Assembly: GCA_965651595.1 (NCBI GenBank) | Contig: CBFGTA010000050.1 | Span: 1-16,251 of the forward strand | Reading direction: 5' to 3' | Source: CBFGTA01 sp965651595 | GTDB lineage: Bacteria > Actinomycetota > Actinomycetes > S36-B12 > UBA10799 | Length of the DNA stretch: 16,251 nt | Shown: positions 8,542-15,271 of the stretch, piece by piece | Layout of the letters: each line of letters opens with the position of its first letter | How positions within the stretch are numbered: position 1 is the first letter of the stretch | The notes under the pieces: generated by a model | Databases searched by the model: none | What the model was told of the DNA's origin: nothing | What the model saw: only the letters and a program-made list of their open reading frames with translations | Translations under genes and position numbers: made by a program

Positions 8542-8601
8542 CAGACGGATTCCGTGTCTGCCGTCGCACGGCCAGGCGGAGTTGGCGGGCTGGCCGTGCG
8601 A
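8541..8601 (+). terminator. Tandem hairpins, likely terminator between mscS and the globin gene
   Basis: A perfect 12-bp inverted repeat pairs TCGCACGGCCAG (8564-8575) with CTGGCCGTGCGA (8590-8601) across a 14-base loop. Just before it, overlapping the mscS stop codon, a smaller stem pairs GCAGAC (8541-8546) with GTCTGC (8556-8561). No run of T follows, as is common for actinobacterial terminators. The long stem is also symmetrical enough to act on either strand or as an RNA-stabilising element, but its place right after mscS favours termination. Confidence 0.6.
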
Positions 8602-8659
8602 ATGGTTGCTGTGTCCGAGCTAGGGGGATTCATCGGGCCGCTCCAGATGGGCGGTGAGC

Positions 8660-8671
8660 TAGTCTGGCCGG
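8660..8671 (+). promoter_or_regulatory. Putative -10 box and leaderless start context of the globin gene
   Basis: TAGTCT (8660-8665) is followed by GGCCGG and then the GTG start at 8672, so transcription probably begins at or next to the start codon. No -35 hexamer and no Shine-Dalgarno are visible. The block is identical, bar one base, to that before the CtaJ-like gene (3304-3287, minus strand). Confidence 0.5.
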
Positions 8672-9094
8672 GTGACCGACAAGTCCCCGACCTCGGGCAG
8701 CAACGGTGCCGACGACTCTGTCGCTTCGATGTTTGAACAGTTCGGTGGCAGCGAGTTTTTCACCGAATTGGTCGCGGACTTCTATCGCGGCGTGGCTGCC
8801 GACCCGGTCCTACGGCCCATGTATCCGGAGGCCGACCTCTTGCCAGCGCAGCATCGGTTGCGCTTGTTCCTCGAACAGTACTGGGGCGGGCCACGTACTT
8901 ATTCAGATGAACGCGGGCATCCGCGTCTACGGATGCGCCACGCACCTTTCCCGATCGACGACGACGCCCGCGACCGGTGGCTAGGACACATGGAGAACGC
9001 TCTCAACGCCCGCTCTCTGCCAACTCCTCTTCATGACGAGATGTGGCGCTACCTGGTGATGGCGGCTCACTCCCTAGTCAACCGTCCCCAGTAG
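8672..9094 (+). CDS. glbO: Group II truncated haemoglobin (GlbO / trHbO type)
   Basis: This is a 2-on-2 haem globin, 140 aa, associated in mycobacteria with oxygen and peroxide chemistry near the respiratory chain. All marks of the group II class are present by comparison with M. tuberculosis GlbO: Tyr38 (B10) in DFYRGV, Tyr51 (CD1) in MYPEADL, the proximal His90 (F8) in RLRMRHAPF, and Trp103 (G8) in RDRWL. The run FLEQYWGGPRTYSDERGHPRLRMRH is nearly unchanged from the mycobacterial protein. Starting at GTG 8672 gives a hydrophilic N-terminal extension of about 16 residues over that protein. An ATG at 8729 would give the short form but has no ribosome site, whereas GTG 8672 has a leaderless -10. 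It stands alone on the plus strand and converges on the unknown gene downstream. Confidence 0.95.
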   Translation: MTDKSPTSGSNGADDSVASMFEQFGGSEFFTELVADFYRGVAADPVLRPMYPEADLLPAQHRLRLFLEQYWGGPRTYSDERGHPRLRMRHAPFPIDDDARDRWLGHMENALNARSLPTPLHDEMWRYLVMAAHSLVNRPQ

Positions 9095-9119
9095 TTGCCG
9101 CGGACGCACCGGGCGCGAC

Positions 9120-9812
9120 CTAAGGCAGCAGTCGGGCGAGGCTCTGGACGTCGTCGGCAGCAAAGACTTGGCCAGCAGGGGACTGCAGCCGATACCACCC
9201 GTCGGCTCGACCGAGGTGACACATTGCCGTCGGTTCCCGCAAGAAGCCGAACTGGTGGGCCGTGTGCAACAGCCGCATCGGAGCTCCGCGCCACGCGTCG
9301 GCCGCCCACAAGTCCTCGGCAATCCGGTCAGCATCCACCGCGGCTTCGCTTCGGACGGGCGGGGAGTCTGACTCCCGCGCGGGCACCAAGGACCGAAATC
9401 GTTCCACTGCACTACTGACCCGGGACTCGAGCTCGCCCGCTGTCTCGGTGCCGACGAGTTCCCAGCCACTCGTCGGGGGCAACAGCATCAGCTCGGACGG
9501 CGTGGACACATCATCAGGAAGCCGCACTTCGACCAGGCCGGCCTGGGGTGTCGAGACATCGCCGATCACGTCGCGGAGTCTTCCTGCCGACACGGTTCGG
9601 TCCCCGGGACGGGTCGTCTGGAATGCCGGGACAGCCGCAAACGCGACGCATCCATTGGGAGTGGAGCAGAACAAGCCCACGGCTTGAGGTTGAACGCTCA
9701 CTCTGCACGCAGCTCTGGCGTCCCAGCCGATGGCACTGGCTAAGAACCCTGCTGCGAACGCTGCGTCTTCTCGCCGGAGGGTCAGGCGTGATTCGGGCGC
9801 GCTCACGCCCAT
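9120..9812 (-). CDS. Unrecognised conserved-looking protein downstream of ettA
   Basis: I do not recognise this 230-aa protein. It has no signal peptide, no membrane helix and no obvious catalytic motif. It looks like two alpha/beta parts: residues 1-130 with beta-rich segments (SVQPQAVGLFCS, LVEVRLPDD), a helix near 133-150 (GELESRVSSAVERFRSLV), then a compact C-terminal part (160-230) rich in Trp and His with AEDLWAADAW and MRLLHTAHQFGFL. Four Cys are scattered with no metal-site spacing. The ATG at 9812 has GAGG four bases upstream; a GTG two codons later gives better spacing. It lies 48 bases after ettA on the same strand and is probably co-transcribed with it. Codon use and frame are consistent with a real gene. 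Confidence 0.8.
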   Translation of the reverse strand: MGVSAPESRLTLRREDAAFAAGFLASAIGWDARAACRVSVQPQAVGLFCSTPNGCVAFAAVPAFQTTRPGDRTVSAGRLRDVIGDVSTPQAGLVEVRLPDDVSTPSELMLLPPTSGWELVGTETAGELESRVSSAVERFRSLVPARESDSPPVRSEAAVDADRIAEDLWAADAWRGAPMRLLHTAHQFGFLREPTAMCHLGRADGWYRLQSPAGQVFAADDVQSLARLLP

Positions 9813-9860
9813 ATCGCCTCGACTGAATCAGTCCGTCCACCCATAGTGGCCCAGCCCAGC

Positions 9861-11531
9861 CTAGTCGCGAGTGAGTTTGCGGTAGGTGGCACGCGTGGGG
9901 CGGGCAGCTTCTGGCCCCAGGCGATCAATCTTGTTCTGCTCGTAGGAAGCAAAGTTGCCTTCGAACCAGAACCACTGGGAGTCCCCTTCGTAGGCCAGGA
10001 TGTGCGTGGCGACACGGTCGAGGAACCAGCGGTCGTGAGACGTGATCACGGCACAACCGGGAAACTCGAGCAGCGCGTTCTCCAAGCTCGACAACGTCTC
10101 GACGTCAAGGTCGTTGGTGGGCTCGTCGAGGAGGAGTAGATTCCCGCCGATCTTGAGGGTCAATGCCAGGTTCAGGCGGTTGCGCTCTCCGCCCGATAGG
10201 ACCCCGGCTGGTTTCTGCTGGTCCGGGCCTTTAAAGCCGAAGGCTGACACGTATGCCCGGCTCGGCATCTCCACTTTTCCGACATTGATGTGGTCGAGTC
10301 CGTCGGAGACGACTTCCCAGACATTCTTGGTCGCCTCGATTCCCGCGCGACTCTGGTCCACATAGGAGATTGAGACAGTGTCCCCAATCTTCACCGTTCC
10401 CGCGTCGGGTTGCTCGTCACCGACGATCATCTTGAACAATGTCGTCTTGCCGACGCCGTTGGGGCCGATGACGCCCACGATTCCGTTGCGGGGAAGACTG
10501 AAAGACAAGGAATCGAACAGGAGCCGGTCGCCGAACCCTTTGACGAGATCACTTACCTCGACGACCTGGTTGCCCAGACGCGGTCCCGGCGGAATTTGAA
10601 TCTCCTCGAAATCGAGTTTGCGCGTGCGGTCGGCTTCGGCAGCCATCTCCTCGTACCGACTCAGCCGTGACTTGCTCTTGGCCTGTCGGGCTTTCGGATT
10701 CGACCGAACCCACTCGAGTTCGTCGGCCAGACGCTTGCGCAGCTTCGCGTCCTTTTGGCCTTCCACCTTCAGCCTGGAAGCTTTCGTCTCCAAGTAGGTG
10801 GAGTAGTTGCCTTGGTACGGGAATGCCCGGCCACGGTCGAGTTCGAGAATCCATTCGGCAACGTTGTCAAGGAAGTAACGATCGTGGGTGATCGCCACGA
10901 TCGTGCCGGGGTACTTCTCCAAATGTTGTTCGAGCCACTGCACGGACTCGGCGTCGAGGTGGTTGGTCGGCTCATCGAGCAGCAGCAGGTCAGGTTGACT
11001 CAACAGCAGACGACATAATGCGACGCGCCGCTTCTCTCCACCGGACAGAACTGTCACATCAGCATCGGGGGCAGGGCAACGCAGCGCATCCATCGCTTGC
11101 TCAAGTTGGGAATCGAGATCCCAGGCATTGCGGTGGTCGAGTTGTTCCTGCAGCGTACCCATCTCTGCCAGCAGCGCCTCGTAGTCAGCTTCGGGGTCGG
11201 CGAGGGCCGCCGAAATCTCGTTGAAGCGGTCCAGCATGCCCTTGGTCTCCGCGACACCATCTTCGACGTTCTCCAGGACCGACTTCGACTCGTCAAGCTC
11301 AGGTTCCTGCAGCAGGATGCCCACTGAGTAGCCCGGAGACAAGATGGCGTCTCCGTTGGACGGCTGATCCAGGCCTGCCATCAACTTGAGCAGACTGGAC
11401 TTACCGGCACCATTAGGACCCACTACACCGATCTTGGCGCCCGGCAGGAAGCTCAAAGTAACGTCGTCAAGAACTACCTTGTCGCCATGGGCCTTGCGAG
11501 CCTTGCGGAGAGTGTAGATGAATTCAGCCAC
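9861..11531 (-). CDS. ettA: EttA, energy-dependent translational throttle ABC-F ATPase
   Basis: This is a cytoplasmic ABC-F protein without membrane domains. The E. coli member binds the ribosomal E site and gates entry into elongation according to ATP/ADP. The 556-aa product has two nucleotide-binding domains. The first has Walker A GPNGAGKS (38-45), signature LSGGEKR (162-168) and Walker B LLLLDEPTNHLD. The second has GPNGVGKT (356-363), LSGGERNR (445-452) and LLLLDEPTNDLD. Between them, about 235-320, lies the charged helical P-site tRNA-interaction linker. I chose the GTG at 11531 because the family's N-terminus is (M)AEFIYTxRKxRKAHGDK. A TTG three codons upstream is possible. No Shine-Dalgarno is seen. 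It reads away from the adjacent tRNA-Arg gene and is followed by the unknown 230-aa gene. Confidence 0.96.
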   Translation of the reverse strand: MAEFIYTLRKARKAHGDKVVLDDVTLSFLPGAKIGVVGPNGAGKSSLLKLMAGLDQPSNGDAILSPGYSVGILLQEPELDESKSVLENVEDGVAETKGMLDRFNEISAALADPEADYEALLAEMGTLQEQLDHRNAWDLDSQLEQAMDALRCPAPDADVTVLSGGEKRRVALCRLLLSQPDLLLLDEPTNHLDAESVQWLEQHLEKYPGTIVAITHDRYFLDNVAEWILELDRGRAFPYQGNYSTYLETKASRLKVEGQKDAKLRKRLADELEWVRSNPKARQAKSKSRLSRYEEMAAEADRTRKLDFEEIQIPPGPRLGNQVVEVSDLVKGFGDRLLFDSLSFSLPRNGIVGVIGPNGVGKTTLFKMIVGDEQPDAGTVKIGDTVSISYVDQSRAGIEATKNVWEVVSDGLDHINVGKVEMPSRAYVSAFGFKGPDQQKPAGVLSGGERNRLNLALTLKIGGNLLLLDEPTNDLDVETLSSLENALLEFPGCAVITSHDRWFLDRVATHILAYEGDSQWFWFEGNFASYEQNKIDRLGPEAARPTRATYRKLTRD

Positions 11532-11581
11532 GAGGCCCAAGGGTAGTTGACCGCCGTCATAGATCGACGCACGGGCAGTCC

Positions 11582-11587
11582 TACTAT
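11582..11587 (+). promoter_or_regulatory. Putative -10 box of the tRNA-Arg gene
   Basis: TACTAT (11582-11587) fits TANNNT and ends 9 bases before the mature tRNA 5' end, implying a very short 5' leader. No good -35 lies at 16-18 bases; a TTGACC at 11547-11552 is too far away (29 bases). The assignment is tentative. Confidence 0.4.
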
Positions 11588-11596
11588 GGAGGCTAC

Positions 11597-11672
11597 GCGC
11601 CCGTAGCTCAATGGATAGAGCAACCGGTTTCTACCCGGTTGGTTGGGGGTTCGAGTCCTCCCGGGCGCGCCA
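11597..11672 (+). tRNA. tRNA-Arg, anticodon UCU, with encoded CCA
   Basis: The sequence folds as a full cloverleaf. The acceptor stem is GCGCCCG (11597-11603) with CGGGCGC (11662-11668). The D stem is GCTC/GAGC. The anticodon stem is ACCGG/CCGGT around the loop TTTCTAC, putting TCT at 11630-11632. There is a 5-base variable region and a T stem GGGGG/CCTCC (one G-U pair) around TTCGAGT. The discriminator is G11669 and CCA is encoded (11670-11672). UCU reads the AGA and AGG arginine codons. The gene lies between ettA (divergent) and the SRPBCC-like gene (convergent, 23 bases between). Confidence 0.97.
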
Positions 11673-11695
11673 AACGCGTTACTCCTCGGGGGTTC

Positions 11696-12292
11696 CTATG
11701 CCTTTTCGCCCCAAGCGACCATTCCGTCGATGTTGGTCTTGAGTACGGTTCCGACCGTCGCGTCTCCACCCTTGGTCATCAGCGCGTACTTGATTGATCC
11801 AATGTCCTTCTTGATGGGGGCGGCTGACAGGGAGTAGGCGACACCGTCGGGCTTGATGAGCCAGGCTCCCAAGTTGTATTCGGTGCGAGCGCCTTGCTTC
11901 TTGTCCAGTGCCATCGTGCGCTCGTCGTCTTGCTCCCAAGCGACTACTCGCCAACCGTCGCGTTCACCAAGATCGGCCAGGTGTAGCGCCACCTGGATCC
12001 CTCCGAGGGCGGGCAACTTCATCCGCTGGATGTATAGGACATCAGTGTCGGAGTTGCGGGAAATCACTTCAGTGTGCTCGACGTACTGAACGTTGTCCGG
12101 GTACGCCTCAACGTCGAGGATGCGTCCTGCCAACTTGTCGACATCGACCCCATTGACGGGCTTGAGACCGACTCCCTCACTGGTTGGTCGGCCGTCATAT
12201 CGCCATGATTCGCTCCCGAACTTGTCTGTTGGCAAGTTCGGGATCCGCTCCATGACGCGGGACAAGAACTCTTCAGCTTTTTCCATTGCCAC
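11696..12292 (-). CDS. SRPBCC/START-like protein of unknown role
   Basis: This 198-aa soluble protein lacks a signal peptide and membrane helices. The layout suggests the SRPBCC (START/polyketide-cyclase-like) ligand-binding fold: ILDVEAYPDNVQYVEHTEVISR (helix-to-strand entry), strands DVLYIQRMKLP and IQVALHLADLGERDG, WRVVAWEQDD, and a long C-terminal helix ending in TVLKTNIDGMVAWGEKA, the usual lid helix with a late Trp. That is pattern recognition, not a family assignment. The start GTG (12292) has GGAGG at 12299-12303, 6 bases away; an ATG two codons later is too far from it. The gene is divergent from the iron-box-controlled adenylation-carrier-acyltransferase gene across a 162-base spacer. 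It could therefore share its regulator, but no separate operator is seen near its own start. Confidence 0.75.
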   Translation of the reverse strand: MAMEKAEEFLSRVMERIPNLPTDKFGSESWRYDGRPTSEGVGLKPVNGVDVDKLAGRILDVEAYPDNVQYVEHTEVISRNSDTDVLYIQRMKLPALGGIQVALHLADLGERDGWRVVAWEQDDERTMALDKKQGARTEYNLGAWLIKPDGVAYSLSAAPIKKDIGSIKYALMTKGGDATVGTVLKTNIDGMVAWGEKA

Positions 12293-12429
12293 AGCAAACC
12301 TCCGGTTGGTGAATCGGGCGTGATCGAACTCTACGGAGATTCACGGCCGAGCGCGACCTGGCGTCACTCCCGCCGCTACGGGCGCCGAACCGTGAGCAGT
12401 TCCACATGGCCTGGGCGTTCACCCGCAAG
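12293..12429. other. Divergent spacer upstream of the iron box
   Basis: This stretch holds no gene. It contains the ribosome site of the minus-strand SRPBCC-like gene (GGAGG, 12299-12303) and, at its right end, the likely -35 of the plus-strand gene (TTCACC, 12418-12423). Only short imperfect stems are present, such as CCCG/CGGG near 12370-12383. No second iron box is visible. Confidence 0.5.
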
Positions 12430-12454
12430 TTAGGTAAGGGTAACCTTATTTGCA
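12418..12454 (+). promoter_or_regulatory. Predicted promoter with leaderless or near-leaderless transcript
   Basis: TTCACC (12418-12423, four of six matches to TTGACA) and TAACCT (12441-12446, TANNNT) are separated by 17 bases. The ATG at 12455 lies 8 bases after the -10, so transcription should start at or one or two bases before it. This agrees with the absence of any Shine-Dalgarno upstream of this ATG. The -10 lies inside the iron box. Confidence 0.5.
12430..12448 (+). promoter_or_regulatory. DtxR/IdeR-type iron box
   Basis: The 19 bases TTAGGTAAGGGTAACCTTA match the relaxed DtxR/IdeR consensus TWAGGTWAGSCTWACCTWA at all positions but one (G for C at position 11). The outer half-sites TTAGGT and ACCTTA are intact. 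The site overlaps the predicted -10 and ends 6 bases before the start codon, a position where Fe(II)-loaded repressor would block transcription. The gene should therefore be repressed in iron-replete cells and induced on iron limitation. Confidence 0.85.
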
Positions 12455-15253
12455 ATGTCCACGACACTGCCGATGCCCGCAATCGATTGCGAGTACCCCA
12501 AAGCCGCCCACAGAATCTGGGAACCAGGCCGCTGGGGCAGCCAACCCTGCTTGGTGACACCTGATCGCACTTTGAGCTACAGCGATGTCGACCAATTAGT
12601 GCAGCAAGCGCGGACCGCTCTGGTTGAGCAATGGAGGGCTGCCGGCGGGCAGGCCGATCGAGCCGACATGGCTCCCATAGCGGCTGCCTCGCTGCACAAT
12701 TCCATTGAATCGATTGTCTGGTACCTCGCCTGCCTCAAGGCGGAGATCCCGCTGCTGCTGTTGCCAACTGACCCCGCTAAAGCGGCCGGACTGATCAGAA
12801 CGTGGCGGCCGCAACTAACAATCGACACGACAGCACCTATCGACACGGCGGTGCTGGACCTCGTTGATTCGGCAGACTCTGCACCGCCTGAATCCACATG
12901 GGGTGAGCCCACAGGATCCACTGGGCGCACTGTGAACCTCGCAGGTGCCCACCGCGACTTGCGACTGTTGTTGAGCACGTCCGGTTCGACCGGAAGCCCC
13001 AAACTCGTGCGCCTGTCGCAGCACAACCTCGACAGCAATGCGGCAGCAATTGCCGAGTACTTGGACTTGCGCACCACTGACTGCGGTATCACGAGTTTGC
13101 CGTTGTCGTATTGCTATGGGCTGTCGGTTCTGAACTCCCATCTATTGGCGGGGGCTCGACTCGTTGTCGGCGAGTGGTCAGTGACGGACCCGTGCTTCGA
13201 AAACGCTCTGCACCACCACGGCGTGACGGGATTCGCGGGGGTCCCGTACACCTACGATCTGCTGGAGCGTTCCGGCGGGAGGGAGCGGTTCCCCGCCAGT
13301 CTGCGCTACCTCACCCAGGCGGGAGGACGCCTTGGGCCCGAACGAGTTCAGGAGTGGGCGAACTGGGCGGCTGGTAAGGGTGTGGATTTCTTTGTCATGT
13401 ACGGACAGACCGAGGCGACCGCTCGCATGGCCTATCTGCCCCCAGACTTGGCCCCGCGGTTTGCCCACTGCATCGGTCAGCCCATTCCGGGCGGCCACCT
13501 GTGGGTCGCCGATGCGGATTCTTGCGGAGTTGGCGAACTATGCTACTCGGGCCCCAACGTGATGATGGGCTACGCCGAGACCCCTGCTGACCTCGGTCGC
13601 AGTCCCGATACCGAGTTCCTGCGCACGGGCGATCTGGCTCGCCAGCTCGACAATGGGCTATTCGAGATCACTGGCCGCGCCAACCGCATCGCTAAGATCT
13701 TCGGTTTGCGAATCGACCTGGCCACAGTGGAAGAAGCCCTGGCTGCGGCAGGGCTGACAACCATTGTTGTCGACTATGACGAGCACCTCGGCGTGGTGGT
13801 CGAAACTCCGGCAGCCGGTGGCTCCACTTCGGCATCCCCGGCTGCCAGCGAGGTCACTTCCCAGGCCACCACTTTGGCAGCGGAGGCGGCCGGGCTCCCG
13901 CCGCACAGCGTGATCACGGTGCTCGTTGGTGAGCTGCCCCGCTTGGAATCGGGCAAACCCCACTTTGCCGCGGCCCGAGAACTGCTCGCGACCGCCGCAC
14001 CGACTTCCCCGCATCGAGTCCCAACAACCGTGACATCCGATCCCCAGGCAGCTTCCCTCGACCTCACCGAGTCCCCCGGCTCGGTGGGTGAGATTTTCCG
14101 TGACTGCCTGGGTCTGCCGCCCGGTCCCATCTGTGGTGACTCGACCTTCACGAGTCTCGGCGGCGACTCCATGTCTTATGTGGTCGCTTCCGTGCGGCTC
14201 GAAAAGCTGCTGGGAGATCTCCCCACCGGCTGGCAACACCTTCCCATCTCCTACCTACAGGGGCTGCGTCAGCCGGTGGACGGGACGGCACCGCGACGGT
14301 TGTGGTGGGCGCACATGGACACAACAGTCGTGATTCGCGCGTTGGCGATCATCGCCATCGTGGGTTCGCACATCGGGGTTTTCAAGGTGGTGGGCGGAGC
14401 CCACATCCTCATTGTGATTGCTGGGTACAACTGGGCAAGGTTCGGGCTAGAGCAGTCCGATGCGTCCCGTCGGCTGCGGGCAAATTGGGTAACGATTCGC
14501 CGTTTCTTCGTGCCGAGCGCTCTGTACATTGGGGCTGTCGTGCTCCTCGCCAGCGAGTACCCGGCTTACACCCTGTTCGGAATCAACACCTTCGGGCCGA
14601 CAGAAGATTCGCCCGCGTGGCGTTATTGGTATATCGAAGCAGCCTTGTTTGTGATGGTCGCGGCGGCACTACTCATGGCCGTGCCGTGGATGTATCGAAC
14701 TGCGCGACGTTGGCCGTTTGCCTGGGCGCTCGCACTGTTAGCTGCCGGGCTGGCTGCCCGCTACCTGTTCGTCACTGCCGGAGAGGGCCCGACTAGCGTG
14801 TTCACTCCGGTCGCCGTGTTCTGGGTTTTCGCACTCGGGTGGGCGCTAGCAGCAGCCCGCAAGCGCTGGCAGTCGCTACTCGTCGTCGGCATCCTCGCTG
14901 TCGGGCTCATCGGCTACTTCGAGAACCCTTGGAGGGTTCCTGTCATTCTGGCCGCAGTCGGTGTGATTGCGTTCGTCCCACAGGTACGGACACCGCGGAT
15001 GACCGTACCTGCCATCACCGTAGTGGCGTCCGCTTCGCTGTTCATCTACCTGTCACATTGGCAGGTGTACCCCATCTTCGGAGACGATTCGTGGCTCGGG
15101 CTCGTTGCCAGCATCGCCGCCGGGGTGGGCCTCGCGCGCGCCTACTCTGTCGTGAGCGACCGGGTGAGGCGATTCTGGCCGGGCCGCCGTCGACGATCGA
15201 GCAACCCGCCGATGACGCCTGCGACTGGACCCGCTCTCGTATCGACCAAATAG
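12455..15253 (+). CDS. Adenylation - carrier - acyltransferase-3 membrane fusion protein
   Basis: This is a 932-aa, three-part enzyme. (1) An adenylation domain (about 1-510): A3 loop STSGSTGSPK (174-183), MYGQTE with Glu320, RTGD with Asp393, GRANRIAKIFGLRID, and catalytic Lys501 in ESGKPHF, so acyl-AMP formation and thioester loading look intact. (2) A carrier domain (about 543-610) with phosphopantetheine site Ser572 in SLGGDSMS. (3) About ten membrane helices (about 620-905) resembling acyltransferase-3/OafA: Arg628-X10-His639, the family's TM1 signature, and a late SLFIYLSHWQVYP with His868, followed by a basic cytosolic tail. I infer that it activates an acid, holds it on the carrier and transfers it at the membrane to an unknown acceptor. 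No condensation or thioesterase domain is present. It is preceded by an iron box and followed 18 bases on by acpS. The domain calls are firm; substrate and acceptor are unknown. Confidence 0.9.
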   Translation: MSTTLPMPAIDCEYPKAAHRIWEPGRWGSQPCLVTPDRTLSYSDVDQLVQQARTALVEQWRAAGGQADRADMAPIAAASLHNSIESIVWYLACLKAEIPLLLLPTDPAKAAGLIRTWRPQLTIDTTAPIDTAVLDLVDSADSAPPESTWGEPTGSTGRTVNLAGAHRDLRLLLSTSGSTGSPKLVRLSQHNLDSNAAAIAEYLDLRTTDCGITSLPLSYCYGLSVLNSHLLAGARLVVGEWSVTDPCFENALHHHGVTGFAGVPYTYDLLERSGGRERFPASLRYLTQAGGRLGPERVQEWANWAAGKGVDFFVMYGQTEATARMAYLPPDLAPRFAHCIGQPIPGGHLWVADADSCGVGELCYSGPNVMMGYAETPADLGRSPDTEFLRTGDLARQLDNGLFEITGRANRIAKIFGLRIDLATVEEALAAAGLTTIVVDYDEHLGVVVETPAAGGSTSASPAASEVTSQATTLAAEAAGLPPHSVITVLVGELPRLESGKPHFAAARELLATAAPTSPHRVPTTVTSDPQAASLDLTESPGSVGEIFRDCLGLPPGPICGDSTFTSLGGDSMSYVVASVRLEKLLGDLPTGWQHLPISYLQGLRQPVDGTAPRRLWWAHMDTTVVIRALAIIAIVGSHIGVFKVVGGAHILIVIAGYNWARFGLEQSDASRRLRANWVTIRRFFVPSALYIGAVVLLASEYPAYTLFGINTFGPTEDSPAWRYWYIEAALFVMVAAALLMAVPWMYRTARRWPFAWALALLAAGLAARYLFVTAGEGPTSVFTPVAVFWVFALGWALAAARKRWQSLLVVGILAVGLIGYFENPWRVPVILAAVGVIAFVPQVRTPRMTVPAITVVASASLFIYLSHWQVYPIFGDDSWLGLVASIAAGVGLARAYSVVSDRVRRFWPGRRRRSSNPPMTPATGPALVSTK

Positions 15254-15271
15254 TGACGACTGGAGTTGCCC

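Noticed and set aside
11547..11552. TTGACC as the -35 of the tRNA-Arg promoter
   Set aside because: The spacing to TACTAT is 29 bases, far outside the workable range.
11597..11672. tRNA-Arg as an attachment site for an integrated element
   Set aside because: No integrase, no direct repeat of the tRNA 3' end and no composition shift is seen on either side.
13658..14239. 193-codon minus-strand frame inside the adenylation-carrier gene
   Set aside because: It is opposite conserved adenylation and carrier motifs; the composition is that of a shadow frame.
12455..15253. Epsilon-poly-lysine synthetase or Dlt-type identity for the fusion protein
   Set aside because: Poly-lysine synthetases have tandem soluble condensation-like domains between membrane helices, which are absent here. 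The membrane part shows the acyltransferase-3 R-X10-H signature rather than that of a DltB-like MBOAT protein, and the adenylation pocket lacks the amine-binding Asp.
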